From Myxococcota bacterium (GTDB lineage: Bacteria; Myxococcota_A; UBA9160; UBA6930): a DNA stretch of 53,415 nucleotides. The stretch is from positions 1 to 53,415 of the forward strand of contig JANQFK010000051.1 of assembly GCA_028277885.1 (NCBI GenBank), in the 5' to 3' direction. A model generated the notes under the pieces. It worked only from the letters and a program-made list of their open reading frames with translations, did no database searches and was not told the origin of the DNA. Positions 1 through 9,801 of the stretch are shown here, piece after piece; positions within the stretch are counted from its first letter, which is position 1; every line of letters starts with the position of its first letter. Position numbers and translations under genes: made by a program.

Positions 1-681
1 GACGCCCCCAAGCACGCGGGCATCTCGATCATCCTGGTGCCCACGGACGCGCCGGGCTTCCAGGTGACGCCCATCTACACCCTGGGCGGCGAGCGCACCA
101 ACGCCACCTACTACCAGGACGTGCGGGTCCCCCTCGAGAACCTGGTGGGCCCCGAGAACGGCGGCTGGGGGCTCATCACCTCCCAGCTGAACCACGAGCG
201 CATCACCCTGGCGGCACCGGGCTTCGCGGACCGCATGCTCGACGAGGTGTGGGGCTGGGCGGAGCGCAGCGAGGCGCCCGGCGGAGGCCGCATGCTGGAC
301 GTGCCCTGGGTGCAGCTCGGCCTGGCGCGGGTCTACGCGAAGCTCGACGCGCTCAAGCTCCTCAACTGGCGCTCGGCCTGGTCGCTCGGCTCCGGCGAGC
401 CCAACATGGCCGAGGCGTCGGCGGTGAAGGTGATGGGCACCGAGTTCTTCGTGGAGTGCTACCGGCTGCTGCTCGAGATCACCGGCGCCGCGGGGCTGGT
501 GGTGGACGGCGAGGAGGGCGCCCTGTTCGGCGGCCACCTCGAGCGCGCCTGCCGCGCCGCCACCACCCTCACCTTCGGCGGCGGCGTGAACGAGGTGCAG
601 CGCGACATCATCGCCGCGGCGGGGCTGCGCCTGCCGCGGGCGCCGCGCAAGCGAAGCAAGAGCGACCGGCGCGACGGATAG
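1..681 (+). CDS. Acyl-CoA dehydrogenase, 5'-truncated (ChsE/FadE29-like subunit)
   Basis: The reading frame is already open at base 1 and ends at 681, so the N-terminus lies outside the window; 226 residues are visible. They cover the middle beta-domain end and the C-terminal helical domain of the acyl-CoA dehydrogenase family, which makes FAD-dependent alpha,beta double bonds in acyl-CoA. The C-terminal segment TFGGGVNEVQRDIIA is the conserved FAD/partner-contact motif of the family. It stands 12 nt before the ChsH2-like gene and in one operon with a second, complementary dehydrogenase. In the igr-type steroid operons such pairs form alpha2beta2 enzymes (ChsE1-ChsE2) acting on 3-carbon side-chain steroid CoA esters. 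Family assignment is firm; the steroid substrate is inferred from context. Confidence 0.9.
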   Translation, partial: DAPKHAGISIILVPTDAPGFQVTPIYTLGGERTNATYYQDVRVPLENLVGPENGGWGLITSQLNHERITLAAPGFADRMLDEVWGWAERSEAPGGGRMLDVPWVQLGLARVYAKLDALKLLNWRSAWSLGSGEPNMAEASAVKVMGTEFFVECYRLLLEITGAAGLVVDGEEGALFGGHLERACRAATTLTFGGGVNEVQRDIIAAAGLRLPRAPRKRSKSDRRDG

Positions 682-693
682 CGAGGCCCAGCC

Positions 694-1668
694 ATGCTGA
701 CCGCGGAACAGAAGCAGGAGCTCGAGGCGAAGCTCCAGGCCTACGTCGGCAGGGAGACCGGGCCGCCGAGCGTCGGGCCCGATCTCGTGAACGAGCCCAT
801 GATCCGCCACTGGTGCGAGGCCATGGGGGACGAGAACCCGGTCTACCTCGACCCCGCCGCCGCCAAGGAGTCGCTCCACGGCGGGCTGGTGGCGCCGCCC
901 ACCATGCTGCAGGCCTGGATCATGCGCGGCATGCCCATGGCGGAGCTGCCCGGCGACGGCGACGATCGCCAGCTCCAGCTCCACCAGCTCCTGACCGAGT
1001 CGGGCTACCCCTCGGTGGTCGCCACCAACTGCGAGCAGGAGTACACCCGCTACCTGGTGCCCGGCGACCAGGTGACGGCCCGCACCATGGTGGAGTCGAT
1101 CTCCGAGGAGAAGGCCACGGCGCTCGGCGTCGGGTACTTCATCGACACCCGCACCACCTTCACGGACCAGGACGGCCGGGACGTCGGCTGGATGACGTTC
1201 CGGGTGCTGAAGTTCCGCCCCCACGAGCAGCCCAAGCCGGCGGAGGAGGGCGTCCCGGCGGCGGCCGCGGCGCCGCGACGGCTGCGCGCGCCGCTGGGCC
1301 ACGACAACGCCTGGTGGTGGGAGGGCATCGATCGCGGCGAGCTGCTGATCCAGGAGTGCAAGGCCTGCGGCGCCCTGCGCCACCCGCCGCGCCCCATGTG
1401 CGGCGAGTGCCAGAGCCTCGAGTGGAAGGGGCGCGTCTCCGCCGGCGCCGGAACGGTCTACAGCTGGGTGGTGCTGCACCACCCGCCGATCCCCGGCTAC
1501 GAGTTCCCGCTGGCCGTGGCGCTGATCGAGCTCGACGAGGGCACGCGCCTGGTCGCGAACGTGGCCGGCTGTGCGCCGTCGGAGGTCCACATCGGTCAGC
1601 GCGTCCAGGCGCGCATCGAGAACGTGGACGAGGAGCTCAAGCTCCCGATGTTCTACCCGGTGGGCTGA
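694..1668 (+). CDS. chsH2: ChsH2-like MaoC/DUF35 fusion protein
   Basis: A 324-residue fusion. Residues about 1-190 are a hot-dog MaoC-like domain whose hydratase motif reads GDENPVY: Asp46 is kept but the usual His is Tyr51, so this half is probably non-catalytic and pairs with the ChsH1-like protein downstream. Residues about 205-324 are a DUF35 domain with a zinc ribbon (Cys222, Cys225, Cys236, Cys239) and an OB fold. In characterised igr systems the MaoC half builds the enoyl-CoA hydratase with ChsH1, and the DUF35 half is required by the aldolase Ltp2. All those partners are in this operon. The ATG at 694 follows the upstream stop by 12 nt. Confidence 0.88.
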   Translation: MLTAEQKQELEAKLQAYVGRETGPPSVGPDLVNEPMIRHWCEAMGDENPVYLDPAAAKESLHGGLVAPPTMLQAWIMRGMPMAELPGDGDDRQLQLHQLLTESGYPSVVATNCEQEYTRYLVPGDQVTARTMVESISEEKATALGVGYFIDTRTTFTDQDGRDVGWMTFRVLKFRPHEQPKPAEEGVPAAAAAPRRLRAPLGHDNAWWWEGIDRGELLIQECKACGALRHPPRPMCGECQSLEWKGRVSAGAGTVYSWVVLHHPPIPGYEFPLAVALIELDEGTRLVANVAGCAPSEVHIGQRVQARIENVDEELKLPMFYPVG

Positions 1669-1676
1669 GGAGCGTC

Positions 1677-2810
1677 GTGGACTTCGACTGGAACGAGGAG
1701 CAGCTCGCGCTGCGCGACCTGGCGCGCCAGATCCTGGAGCGCGAGGTGACCCCCGAGCGCCTGAAGGCGGCGGAGGCCGGCGGCGGCTTCGACGAGGCGC
1801 TCTGGCGCACGCTCGCCGAGGCCAGCCTGCTGGGCGTGCCCGTGCCCGAGGCCCACGGCGGCATGGGGTACGGGCTCCTCGAGCTCGGCGTGCTGCTCCA
1901 GGAGCTGGGGCGCGCCGTGGCGCCGGTCCCGGTGCGCGAGGCCCTGGCCCTCGGCGCGCTGCCCCTGGCGCGCTTCGGGACGCCGGCCCAGCGCGAGCGC
2001 TGGCTGCCCGAGCTGGTCGCCGGCGAGGCGATCCTGAGCGCCGCGCTCGACGACCCGGGCTCCGCGGACCCCGCGCGGCCCGCCACCCGGGCGCGGCGCA
2101 GCGGCGACGGCTTCGCGCTCACCGGCCGCAAGCGCGGCGTGCCCGCGGCGAGCCGCGCCGCGCGCGTGCTCGTGCCGGCCGCCACCGACGAGGGCGTGGG
2201 GATCTTCCTGGTGGATCCCGCCGGCCCGGGCGTCGCCGCCCGGCACGCGCGCAACACGCGCCGCGAGGGGGTGAGCGAGCTGGTCCTCGAGGACGCGCCC
2301 GTCGCCGCCGGGGACCTGCTCGGCGAGGACGCGAGCAGCGGGGATCGCAGCAGCGCGTGGCTGGCCGACGTGGCCTCCCTGGCGAGCTGCGCGCTCCAGC
2401 TCGGCGTCTCCGAGCGTGCCCTCGAGATCACCGCCGACTACCTGCGCGAGCGCGAGCAGTTCGGCGCGCCCATCGGCTCCTTCCCGGCGGTGCAGCACCG
2501 CGCCGCCGACGCCTGGATGGACCTCGAGGCCATGCGCTGGACCTGCTGGCGCGCGGCCTGGCGCCTCCACGAGGGGCTCGCCGCCGGGCGCGAGGTGGCG
2601 GTGGCGAAGTTCTGGGCCGCCGAGGGCGGCTCGCGCATCGCGAACGCGGCCCAGCACCTCCACGGCGGCATCGGCGTGGACCTCGACTACCCGATCCATC
2701 GCTACTTCCTGTGGTCGAAGGCGCTCGAGCTGGCCGGCGGCGGCGCCACCCCGCAGCTGGCGCGCCTCGGCGCCGACATGGCCCGCACCGGGCCCCAGGA
2801 GCTGGCATGA
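1677..2810 (+). CDS. Acyl-CoA dehydrogenase (ChsE1/FadE28-like subunit)
   Basis: A 377-residue acyl-CoA dehydrogenase with N-terminal helical, beta and C-terminal domains. The GTG at 1677 is chosen because a GAGGAG ribosome site (1668-1673) lies just upstream and the protein then begins at the usual VDFDWNEEQ. The C-terminal domain has REQFGAPIGSFPAVQHRAAD and HLHGGIGVDLDYPIHRYFLW, but ends without the G-G-x-x-E-V-Q-R segment found in the partner encoded at 1-681. That complementary loss is expected for alpha2beta2 ChsE-type enzymes, where each FAD site is built from both chains. It overlaps the next gene by 4 bases (ATGA). Confidence 0.9.
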   Translation: MDFDWNEEQLALRDLARQILEREVTPERLKAAEAGGGFDEALWRTLAEASLLGVPVPEAHGGMGYGLLELGVLLQELGRAVAPVPVREALALGALPLARFGTPAQRERWLPELVAGEAILSAALDDPGSADPARPATRARRSGDGFALTGRKRGVPAASRAARVLVPAATDEGVGIFLVDPAGPGVAARHARNTRREGVSELVLEDAPVAAGDLLGEDASSGDRSSAWLADVASLASCALQLGVSERALEITADYLREREQFGAPIGSFPAVQHRAADAWMDLEAMRWTCWRAAWRLHEGLAAGREVAVAKFWAAEGGSRIANAAQHLHGGIGVDLDYPIHRYFLWSKALELAGGGATPQLARLGADMARTGPQELA

Positions 2811-3235
2811 CGACCGAGACCCTGCACCTCGAGGCCGTGGAGCCCGGCGACGCGCTGCCCGAGCTCGACGTCCCGATCACCGTGACCCTGGTGGTGGGCG
2901 GGGCGCTCGCCTCCCGCGACTTCACCCCGGTCCACCACGACAAGGCCGCCGCCCAGGCCCAGGGCATGGGCGACGTGTTCATGAACATCCTGACCACCAA
3001 CGGCCTGGTGGGTCGCTTCGTCACGGACTGGGCCGGGCCCGACGCCGTGGTGGAGAACGTCGCCATCAAGCTCGGCGCGCCCAACCTGCCCGGCGACGTC
3101 ATGAAGCTGAGCGGCAGCGTCACCGAGAAGGACGACGCGGCCGGGACCGTGAAGGTCGAGGTCGCCGGCCGCAACGGCTGGGGCAACCACGTGACGGGCA
3201 GCGTGCGGGTCCGCCTGCCCCGGGGAGACCGATGA
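2807..3235 (+). CDS. chsH1: MaoC-family enoyl-CoA hydratase (ChsH1-like)
   Basis: A 142-residue single hot-dog domain. The hydratase-2 catalytic motif is intact (Asp38 and His43 in RDFTPVHHD), unlike the degenerate copy in the ChsH2-like protein, so this chain should supply the active site for hydrating the 2-enoyl-CoA made by the dehydrogenase pair. It starts at ATG 2807 inside the previous stop (ATGA) and ends overlapping the Ltp2-like start by 4 bases (3232-3235), which implies translational coupling and fixed stoichiometry. Role and partner follow the igr precedent; hydratase activity itself is supported by the motif. Confidence 0.88.
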   Translation: MTTETLHLEAVEPGDALPELDVPITVTLVVGGALASRDFTPVHHDKAAAQAQGMGDVFMNILTTNGLVGRFVTDWAGPDAVVENVAIKLGAPNLPGDVMKLSGSVTEKDDAAGTVKVEVAGRNGWGNHVTGSVRVRLPRGDR

Positions 3236-4401
3236 CGATCACCCTGAAGGACCGCACCGCCATCGCGGGCATCGGGCAGACCGAGTTCTCCAAGAACTCG
3301 GGCCGCTCGGAGCTCCAGCTCGCCGCGGAGGCCGTGAAGGCCGCCCTCGACGACGCCGGCCTCACGCCGGCGGACGTGGACGGCATGACGACCTTCACCC
3401 TCGACACCAACGACGAGATCGAGGTGGCCCGCGCCGTCGGGATCGGCGACCTCAAGTTCTTCAGCCGCGTGCCCCACGGCGGCGGCGCCGCCATCGGCGT
3501 GATGCTCCAGGCCGTGATGGCCGTGGCCACCGGGGTCGCCGAGACCGTGGTGGTGTACCGCGCCTTCAACGAGCGCTCCGGGCGCCGCTACAGCGTGGGC
3601 ATCGCCGAGGGCATCGTCACCCCGGACCTGATCCACTGGAGCTGGTACCTGCCCTTCGGGCTGCTCACCCCGGCCTCCTGGGTGGCGATGTTCACCCAGC
3701 GCTACATGCACGAGTACGGCTGCAAGCCCACGGATCTCGCCCAGGTGGCGGTCTCGACGCGCCGGCACGCGGTCGACAACCCGAACGCGTTCTTCCACGG
3801 CAAGACGCTCAGCCTGGAGGAGCACCAGGCCTCGCGCTGGATCGTCGAGCCCCTGCGCCTGTTCGACTGCTGCCAGGAGAGCGACGGCGGCTGCGCATGC
3901 ATCGTCACCACGCCCGAGCGCGCGCGCGACCTGCGCCACCCGCCGGCGCTGATCCGCGGCGTCGCCCAGGCGGCCGGGCGCGACCAGGAGAACATGACCA
4001 GCTTCTACCGGCCCAGCATCTCCCACCTGCCCGAGATGGACCTGGTGGCCGAGCAGATGTGGGCGATGTCGGGCCTCAGCCACCGGGACGTGGACGCCGC
4101 GATCATCTACGACGCCTTCACCCCGATCGTGCTCTGGCAGCTCGAGTCCTTCGGGTTCTGCGAGCGAGGCGAGGCCAAGGACTTCGTGAAGGACGGTGCC
4201 CTGGAGGTGGACGGGCACCTGCCCTGCAACACCCACGGCGGGCAGCTGAGCGAGGCCTACATCCACGGCATGAACGGGGTCAACGAGGGCGTCCGCCTGA
4301 TCCGCGGCACCTCGGTGAACCAGCCCGAGAAGAACGACCACGTCCTGGTGACCGCCGGCGTCGGCGTCCCCACCAGCGCCATGATCCTCGGCAAGGCCTA
4401 G
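3232..4401 (+). CDS. ltp2: Ltp2-like thiolase-fold retro-aldolase
   Basis: A 389-residue thiolase-superfamily protein of the lipid-transfer-protein type. It begins IAGIGQTEFSKNSGRSELQL, and the position of the thiolase nucleophilic Cys is replaced by the glycine-rich VPHGGGAAIG, so it is not a normal thiolase. Tyr293 (AIIYDAF) and Tyr343 (EAYIHGMNG) lie in segments equivalent to those with catalytic tyrosines in characterised Ltp2 aldolases, as far as I remember; an alignment should confirm this. Those enzymes cleave the 22-hydroxyacyl-CoA steroid to a 17-keto steroid and propionyl-CoA, and need the DUF35 domain of ChsH2, encoded three genes upstream. The stop codon abuts an inverted-repeat element. 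Confidence 0.87.
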   Translation: MTITLKDRTAIAGIGQTEFSKNSGRSELQLAAEAVKAALDDAGLTPADVDGMTTFTLDTNDEIEVARAVGIGDLKFFSRVPHGGGAAIGVMLQAVMAVATGVAETVVVYRAFNERSGRRYSVGIAEGIVTPDLIHWSWYLPFGLLTPASWVAMFTQRYMHEYGCKPTDLAQVAVSTRRHAVDNPNAFFHGKTLSLEEHQASRWIVEPLRLFDCCQESDGGCACIVTTPERARDLRHPPALIRGVAQAAGRDQENMTSFYRPSISHLPEMDLVAEQMWAMSGLSHRDVDAAIIYDAFTPIVLWQLESFGFCERGEAKDFVKDGALEVDGHLPCNTHGGQLSEAYIHGMNGVNEGVRLIRGTSVNQPEKNDHVLVTAGVGVPTSAMILGKA

Positions 4402-4402
4402 A

Positions 4403-4473
4403 GGGGACGTTCCTTCACATTCTCAGTTTCTCGACCCTCGGGGACGTAACCAAGAATCTCAAGGAACGTCCCC
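4403..4473. repeat. 71-bp inverted-repeat element (MITE/REP-like)
   Basis: The arms GGGGACGTTCCTT (4403-4415) and AAGGAACGTCCCC (4461-4473) are a perfect 13-bp inverted repeat. Extended to 24 bp the arms still match at 20 positions. The centre is AT-richer than the surroundings (TTCTCAGTTTCTC). It begins 1 nt after the aldolase stop and ends 16 nt before the thiolase ATG. It looks like a small non-autonomous mobile element or REP unit. In RNA it would be a long hairpin that could attenuate or stabilise the transcript. Confidence 0.7.
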
Positions 4474-4480
4474 GCCATAG

Positions 4481-5668
<1,188 letters not shown>

Positions 5669-5680
5669 GGGGCGGGCGCC

Positions 5681-6592
5681 TTGCTCGAAGGCAAGGTGGC
5701 CGTGGTGACGGGCGCCGCCCACGGCCTCGGGCGCTCCCACGCCCTCGAGCTGGCGCGCCGGGGCGCCCGGGTGGTGGTGAACGACCTGGGCGCTCGCGCC
5801 GACGGCCACGGCCGCGACGAGAGCGCGGCCCGGGCGGTGGTGGAGGAGATCACCGCCGCCGGCGGCGAGGCGGTGGCGCACTTCGGCGACGTCGCCGACT
5901 GGAACGACGCGCGCTCGCTCGTCGAGACCGCCGTCTCGAGCTTCGGCGACCTCCACGTCCTGGTCTGCAACGCCGGCTTCCTGCGCGACGCCACGCTCTT
6001 CTCCATGAGCGAGGAGGACTTCGACGCGGTCGTCCGCGTGCACCTGAAGGGCCACTTCTGCTGCATGCGCCACGCCGCCGGCTACTGGCGCGAGACCGCG
6101 AAGGCGCGAGGCGCGCCGCTGTACGGCCGGCTCGTCACCACCGCCTCCGAGGCCGCGCTCCTCGGCAGCCCGGGCCAGCCCAACTACGCGGCCGCCAAGG
6201 CGGGCATCGTGGCGATGACGGTGGGGGCGGCCCAGCTGCTTCACAAGTACGGCGTCACCGCCAACTGCATCATGCCCCGGGCGCGCACGCGCATGACCGA
6301 GACCGGCCCCGTCGCGCAGTACTTCCGGAAGCCCGAGCGGGGCTTCGACGTGTTCGCCGTCGAGAACACCTCGCCCCTGGTGGCGTGGCTCGCCTCGCCC
6401 GCGGCCGGCCGCGTCTCGGGCCAGCTCTTCGTGGTCTGGGGCAAGGACGTCACGGTGGTCGGCCGCCCGACGCTGGAGACGAAGTTCTCGAGCGACGCGC
6501 CCTGGAGCGTCGAGTCCCTCCAGGCCACCCTCGGCCCCCACTTCGAGAAGCTCGAGCCCGTGACCGACGGGTTCGGCGTTCAGGGGGCGTGA
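5681..6592 (+). CDS. SDR-family 3-hydroxyacyl-CoA dehydrogenase (MFE-2/17beta-HSD4-like)
   Basis: A 303-residue short-chain dehydrogenase. The NAD-binding G-x3-G-x-G is VTGAAHGLGRSHALEL and is followed by RGARVVVNDLG, the form typical of the MFE-2 / type 4 17beta-hydroxysteroid dehydrogenase group. NAG is present, and the catalytic Tyr169-x3-Lys173 lies in NYAAAKAG. It likely oxidises a 3-hydroxyacyl-CoA to the 3-keto form used by the thiolase 12 nt upstream, as ChsB1 does in steroid side-chain oxidation (inference). The start is TTG 5681, the first start that keeps the beta1-GxxxGxG unit near the N-terminus. Its 3' end overlaps the convergent epimerase gene by 13 bases. Confidence 0.88.
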   Translation: MLEGKVAVVTGAAHGLGRSHALELARRGARVVVNDLGARADGHGRDESAARAVVEEITAAGGEAVAHFGDVADWNDARSLVETAVSSFGDLHVLVCNAGFLRDATLFSMSEEDFDAVVRVHLKGHFCCMRHAAGYWRETAKARGAPLYGRLVTTASEAALLGSPGQPNYAAAKAGIVAMTVGAAQLLHKYGVTANCIMPRARTRMTETGPVAQYFRKPERGFDVFAVENTSPLVAWLASPAAGRVSGQLFVVWGKDVTVVGRPTLETKFSSDAPWSVESLQATLGPHFEKLEPVTDGFGVQGA

Positions 6593-7605
6593 GGAGCGCC
6601 CGGCGCCAGCTTCGGGGCCCAGCGCGCCTCCAGGTGGCCCGCGCGCACCAGCCAGGCGATCGAGTCGCGAAGGGTCTCCTCCACGGGCCGGAACCCCAGG
6701 CCGAGCTCGCGCACGGTGGCGTCGCTGTCGCAGGGCACCGCCTCGGTGAGCAGCACCGCGGCCTCGTGGGTGAGCGGGTAGTCGAAGGACGGGACGAGGC
6801 GCTGGAGCGCCTCGACGACGTGTCCGACGGCCCGCAGGACGACCGGCGGGGCCGGCACCCGGCGCACGCGCCGCCCCACCAGGCCCTCGACCAGGTCCGC
6901 CTCCTCGGCCCAGGTGAGGAACCCTCCGCCCGCCATGTAGCGGCGCGGCCCGCGGCCCGGCTCCATCACCGCGGCGAGGATCCGGGCCAGGTCGCGGACG
7001 TCGACACAGCTGCTGCCGCCGGTGGTGACGGGCCAGCCGTAGCGCAGCCGGTCGCGCAGCCCCTTGAAGACCTGGCCGAGGCCCGGGTCGTCGGGCCCGT
7101 AGATGGCCGAGGGGTAGACGAGGACCAGCGGCGCGCCCTCGGCCTGGAGCGCCCGAGCGCGGCGCTCGCCGTCGGCCTTGGAGCGCGCGTAGCCGGTGGC
7201 GGGCGTCGAGACGGGATCGTCCACCGTCATGCGCCCGCCCCGGGGCGCCAGGGCGACGATGCTCGAGACGCACACCACCGGGTCGAGGCCCGCCGCGACG
7301 GCGCCACCCACCACGTTCTCGAGCCCCGCGGCGTTGCGCTCCACCACCTCGGCGCCGCGCGCGATCTCGACCGCGGCGGCGGCGTGGAGCACGGCGTCGC
7401 AGCCCTCGAGGGCGCGCTTCACCGCGGCCGGGTCGCCCATGTCGCCCACCACCACGTCGGAGACGTCGAGGCTGCGCCCGCCGAGCACGGCCTCCACCTT
7501 CTCGCGGCTCCGGGCCAGCAGCCGCACCCCGTGCCCGGCCGCGAGGAGCTCGGGGATCGCGTGGGAGCCGACGAAGCCCGTGCCGCCGGTGACCAGGATC
7601 TTCAC
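6580..7605 (-). CDS. NAD-dependent epimerase/dehydratase (extended SDR)
   Basis: A 341-residue extended SDR. The N-terminal Rossmann motif is ILVTGGTGFVGSHA (Gly7, Gly10, Gly13) and the active-site pair is Tyr139-x3-Lys143 (GYARSK). This is the family of NAD(P)-dependent sugar epimerases, dihydroflavonol reductases and 3beta-hydroxysteroid dehydrogenases. In a catabolic operon a hydroxysteroid- or alcohol-dehydrogenase-type reaction is more likely than sugar epimerisation, but this is inference. The GTG start at 7605 overlaps the stop of the luciferase-like gene (GTGA), so it is the last gene of a four-gene minus-strand operon. Confidence 0.88.
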   Translation of the reverse strand: MKILVTGGTGFVGSHAIPELLAAGHGVRLLARSREKVEAVLGGRSLDVSDVVVGDMGDPAAVKRALEGCDAVLHAAAAVEIARGAEVVERNAAGLENVVGGAVAAGLDPVVCVSSIVALAPRGGRMTVDDPVSTPATGYARSKADGERRARALQAEGAPLVLVYPSAIYGPDDPGLGQVFKGLRDRLRYGWPVTTGGSSCVDVRDLARILAAVMEPGRGPRRYMAGGGFLTWAEEADLVEGLVGRRVRRVPAPPVVLRAVGHVVEALQRLVPSFDYPLTHEAAVLLTEAVPCDSDATVRELGLGFRPVEETLRDSIAWLVRAGHLEARWAPKLAPGAPHAP

Positions 7606-8618
7606 GCCTGGAGCTCCTCGATCACCCGGGCCAGCGCGGCGTCGTCGGACGCGTTCGCCGGCAGCGGCAGGGCGATGGCCCCGCACAGCCCCTCCCAGGT
7701 CGCGCGCAGGAGTGCGGCGAGCTCGGGGTAGGGCGCGCAGGGCACGCAGGCGTCGAGGAGCGCATCGGGCACCTCGCTCCCCATGGCGTCCCAGTGCCCG
7801 GCCCGGGCGAGCTCGCGCAGGCGGCCTCCGAGGTCCTCGAAGCCCTCGATCTCGAGCGCCCGCGAGTAGGCGGGCGTGGAGCAGAGGAAGCCCAGGGTGG
7901 CGCGAATGCGCTCGCGCTCGGCCCTCGCCGCCTCGGTGGAGGGCCCCGTGGCGACGAAGCCGCCGCCCACCACGGCCACCGCGGTGGTCTCCCTCCCCGC
8001 CCGGGCGGCGCCCTCGGCCAGGGCCGGGAGGGTCGCCTCGCGCAGCACCCGGACGCCCGCGCTCGTGGGATGGGTGACGACGCCGTCCGCCACCTCGCCC
8101 GCGAGCGCCGTCATGCGCGGCCCCACGGCGCCGAGCCAGAGGGGGATGGCGGCCTCGACGGGGTCGGGGACGAAGAAGGGCTGCATGCGGCTCAGACGAT
8201 AGTGCTCCCCGGCGAAGTCGAGCTTCTCGCCGTCGTGCCAGCAGCGGAAGATCGCGCGCAGGGCGCCGACGTACTCGCGCATGCGCGGCACCGGCGGCGC
8301 CCAGGCCACGCCGAAGCGCCCCTCGAGGTTCGACCGGATCTGGGTGCCCAGCCCGAGCACGAAGCGGCCCCCGGACAGGCCCTGGAGGTCCCAGGCCGCG
8401 TGGGCGACCACCGTCGGGCTGCGCGGGAAGGCGAGCGCCACGCTGGTGGCTACGCGCAGGCGCGTGGTGTGCTCGAGGGCCAGCAGCGCGGTGAGGAAGC
8501 CGTCGTGCACCGCCTCGGGGACCTGGAGCCCGGTGTAGCCGAGGCCCTCGGCCCGGCGCGCGTGGTCGGCCACGCACGCCAGGGGCAGGCGCTGATCCAT
8601 GGGCGCCCAGACCTGCAC
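7602..8618 (-). CDS. Luciferase-like (LLM) F420/flavin-dependent oxidoreductase
   Basis: A 338-residue TIM-barrel protein of the bacterial-luciferase-like family. It shows the typical start (ADHARRAEGLGYTGLQVPE), GRFVLGLGTQIRSNLEGRFG in the centre, and IPLWLGAVGPRMTALAGEVADGV near residue 160. Members use F420 or FMN. Whether the host makes F420 cannot be seen here. It is the third gene of the minus-strand operon, 7 nt after the Ltp2-like gene, and starts with GTG 8618. Actinobacterial steroid and polycyclic catabolic loci often carry such enzymes. The substrate is unknown. Confidence 0.87.
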   Translation of the reverse strand: MQVWAPMDQRLPLACVADHARRAEGLGYTGLQVPEAVHDGFLTALLALEHTTRLRVATSVALAFPRSPTVVAHAAWDLQGLSGGRFVLGLGTQIRSNLEGRFGVAWAPPVPRMREYVGALRAIFRCWHDGEKLDFAGEHYRLSRMQPFFVPDPVEAAIPLWLGAVGPRMTALAGEVADGVVTHPTSAGVRVLREATLPALAEGAARAGRETTAVAVVGGGFVATGPSTEAARAERERIRATLGFLCSTPAYSRALEIEGFEDLGGRLRELARAGHWDAMGSEVPDALLDACVPCAPYPELAALLRATWEGLCGAIALPLPANASDDAALARVIEELQA

Positions 8619-8625
8619 CGCGCCC

Positions 8626-9801
8626 TCAGTCCCGACCGAGCAGCAGCGCGCTGGTGGGGACCCCGGTGCCCGCGGTCACCAGCACGTGCTCGGTGCCCGC
8701 CACCGGGTTCGGCGAGGTGCCGCGGACCTGCCGCACGCCCTCCACCACGCCGTTCATGCCGTGGATGTAGGCCTCGCCGAGCTGCCCGCCGTGGGTGTTG
8801 ATCGGGAGTCCGCCGCCGAGCTCGATGTTGCCGTCCTTCACGAAGTCCTTGGCCTCGCCGCGCCCGCAGAAGCCGAAGGACTCGAGCTGGCAGAGCACGA
8901 AGGGGGTGAAGTGGTCGTAGATGACCGCGGTCTGGACGTCCGCGGGGCCGAGCCCCGACTGCTTCCAGAGCTGGCGCGCCACGAGATCCATCTCGGGCAG
9001 GTCGCCGATCCCCGGGCGGTAGTAGCTCGTCATCATCTGCTGGTCGTCGCTGGCGCCCTGGGCCGCGGCGCGGATCACCGCCGGCGGCCTGCGCAGGTCC
9101 CGGGCGCGCTCCACGCTCGTCACCACCACCGCCACGCCGCCGTCGCTCTCCTGGCAGCAGTCGAGGAGCCGCAGCGGCCGCACGATCCAGCGCGACGCCT
9201 GGTGGTCCTCCAGGGTGATGGGCTGGCCGTGGAACCAGGCCGCCGGGTTGGTGGCGGCGTGGCGCCGGCACGCCACCGAGACGCGCCCGAAGTCCTCGGT
9301 GGTGGCGCCGGTATCGTGGAGGTAGCGCTGGGCCTGCATCGCCACCCAGGAGGCGGGCGTGAGCAGGCCGAAGGGCGCGTACCAGCCGAAGTGCGCGCTC
9401 TCGGTGGTGGCCCGCGGCGTCTGGCCCTGGACGCCGGTGCCGAAGCGGCGGCCCGAGCGCTCGTTCATGGCGCGGTAGCACACCACCACGTCGGCGAGAC
9501 CGCCCATCACCGCCAGCGCGGCCTGCATCACCACCGCGCAGGCCGCCCCGCCCCCGTAGTGGACGCGGCTGAAGAACGTGAGCTCGCCGCCCCCGATGGC
9601 GCGCTGCACCTCGATCTCCGGGTTCTCGTCCATCAGGAAGGTGGCCATGCCGTCCACCTCCCGGGGCTCGAGCCCGGCGTCGGCCAGGGCCGCCATCACG
9701 GCCTCGGTGGCCAGCGCCAGCTCGCTGCGCCCCGACTCCTTGGAGAACTCCGTCTGGCCGATCCCGACGATGGCCGCGCGTCCTGCGATGCCGGCGCTCA
9801 C
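8626..9801 (-). CDS. Second Ltp2-like thiolase-fold protein, putative retro-aldolase
   Basis: A 391-residue paralogue of the Ltp2-like protein at 3232-4401, with the same opening (IVGIGQTEFSKESGRSELAL), the same loss of the thiolase Cys (VHYGGGAACAVV) and the same two tyrosines 50 residues apart (Tyr295 in VIYDHF, Tyr345 in EAYIHGMNG). The start is GTG 9801, which overlaps the stop of the DUF35 gene (GTGA). Pairing with a stand-alone DUF35 protein mimics the Ltp2-ChsH2(DUF35) aldolase complex, so a C-C bond-cleaving aldolase on a CoA thioester is likely. The substrate must differ from, or duplicate, that of the first cluster. Confidence 0.85.
   Translation of the reverse strand: MSAGIAGRAAIVGIGQTEFSKESGRSELALATEAVMAALADAGLEPREVDGMATFLMDENPEIEVQRAIGGGELTFFSRVHYGGGAACAVVMQAALAVMGGLADVVVCYRAMNERSGRRFGTGVQGQTPRATTESAHFGWYAPFGLLTPASWVAMQAQRYLHDTGATTEDFGRVSVACRRHAATNPAAWFHGQPITLEDHQASRWIVRPLRLLDCCQESDGGVAVVVTSVERARDLRRPPAVIRAAAQGASDDQQMMTSYYRPGIGDLPEMDLVARQLWKQSGLGPADVQTAVIYDHFTPFVLCQLESFGFCGRGEAKDFVKDGNIELGGGLPINTHGGQLGEAYIHGMNGVVEGVRQVRGTSPNPVAGTEHVLVTAGTGVPTSALLLGRD

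Noticed and set aside
249..2810. An 853-residue open frame and similar long frames overlapping the catabolic genes
   Set aside because: Only the part from 1677 is a protein family member. The rest is Arg/Ala/Gly-rich shadow coding caused by high GC.
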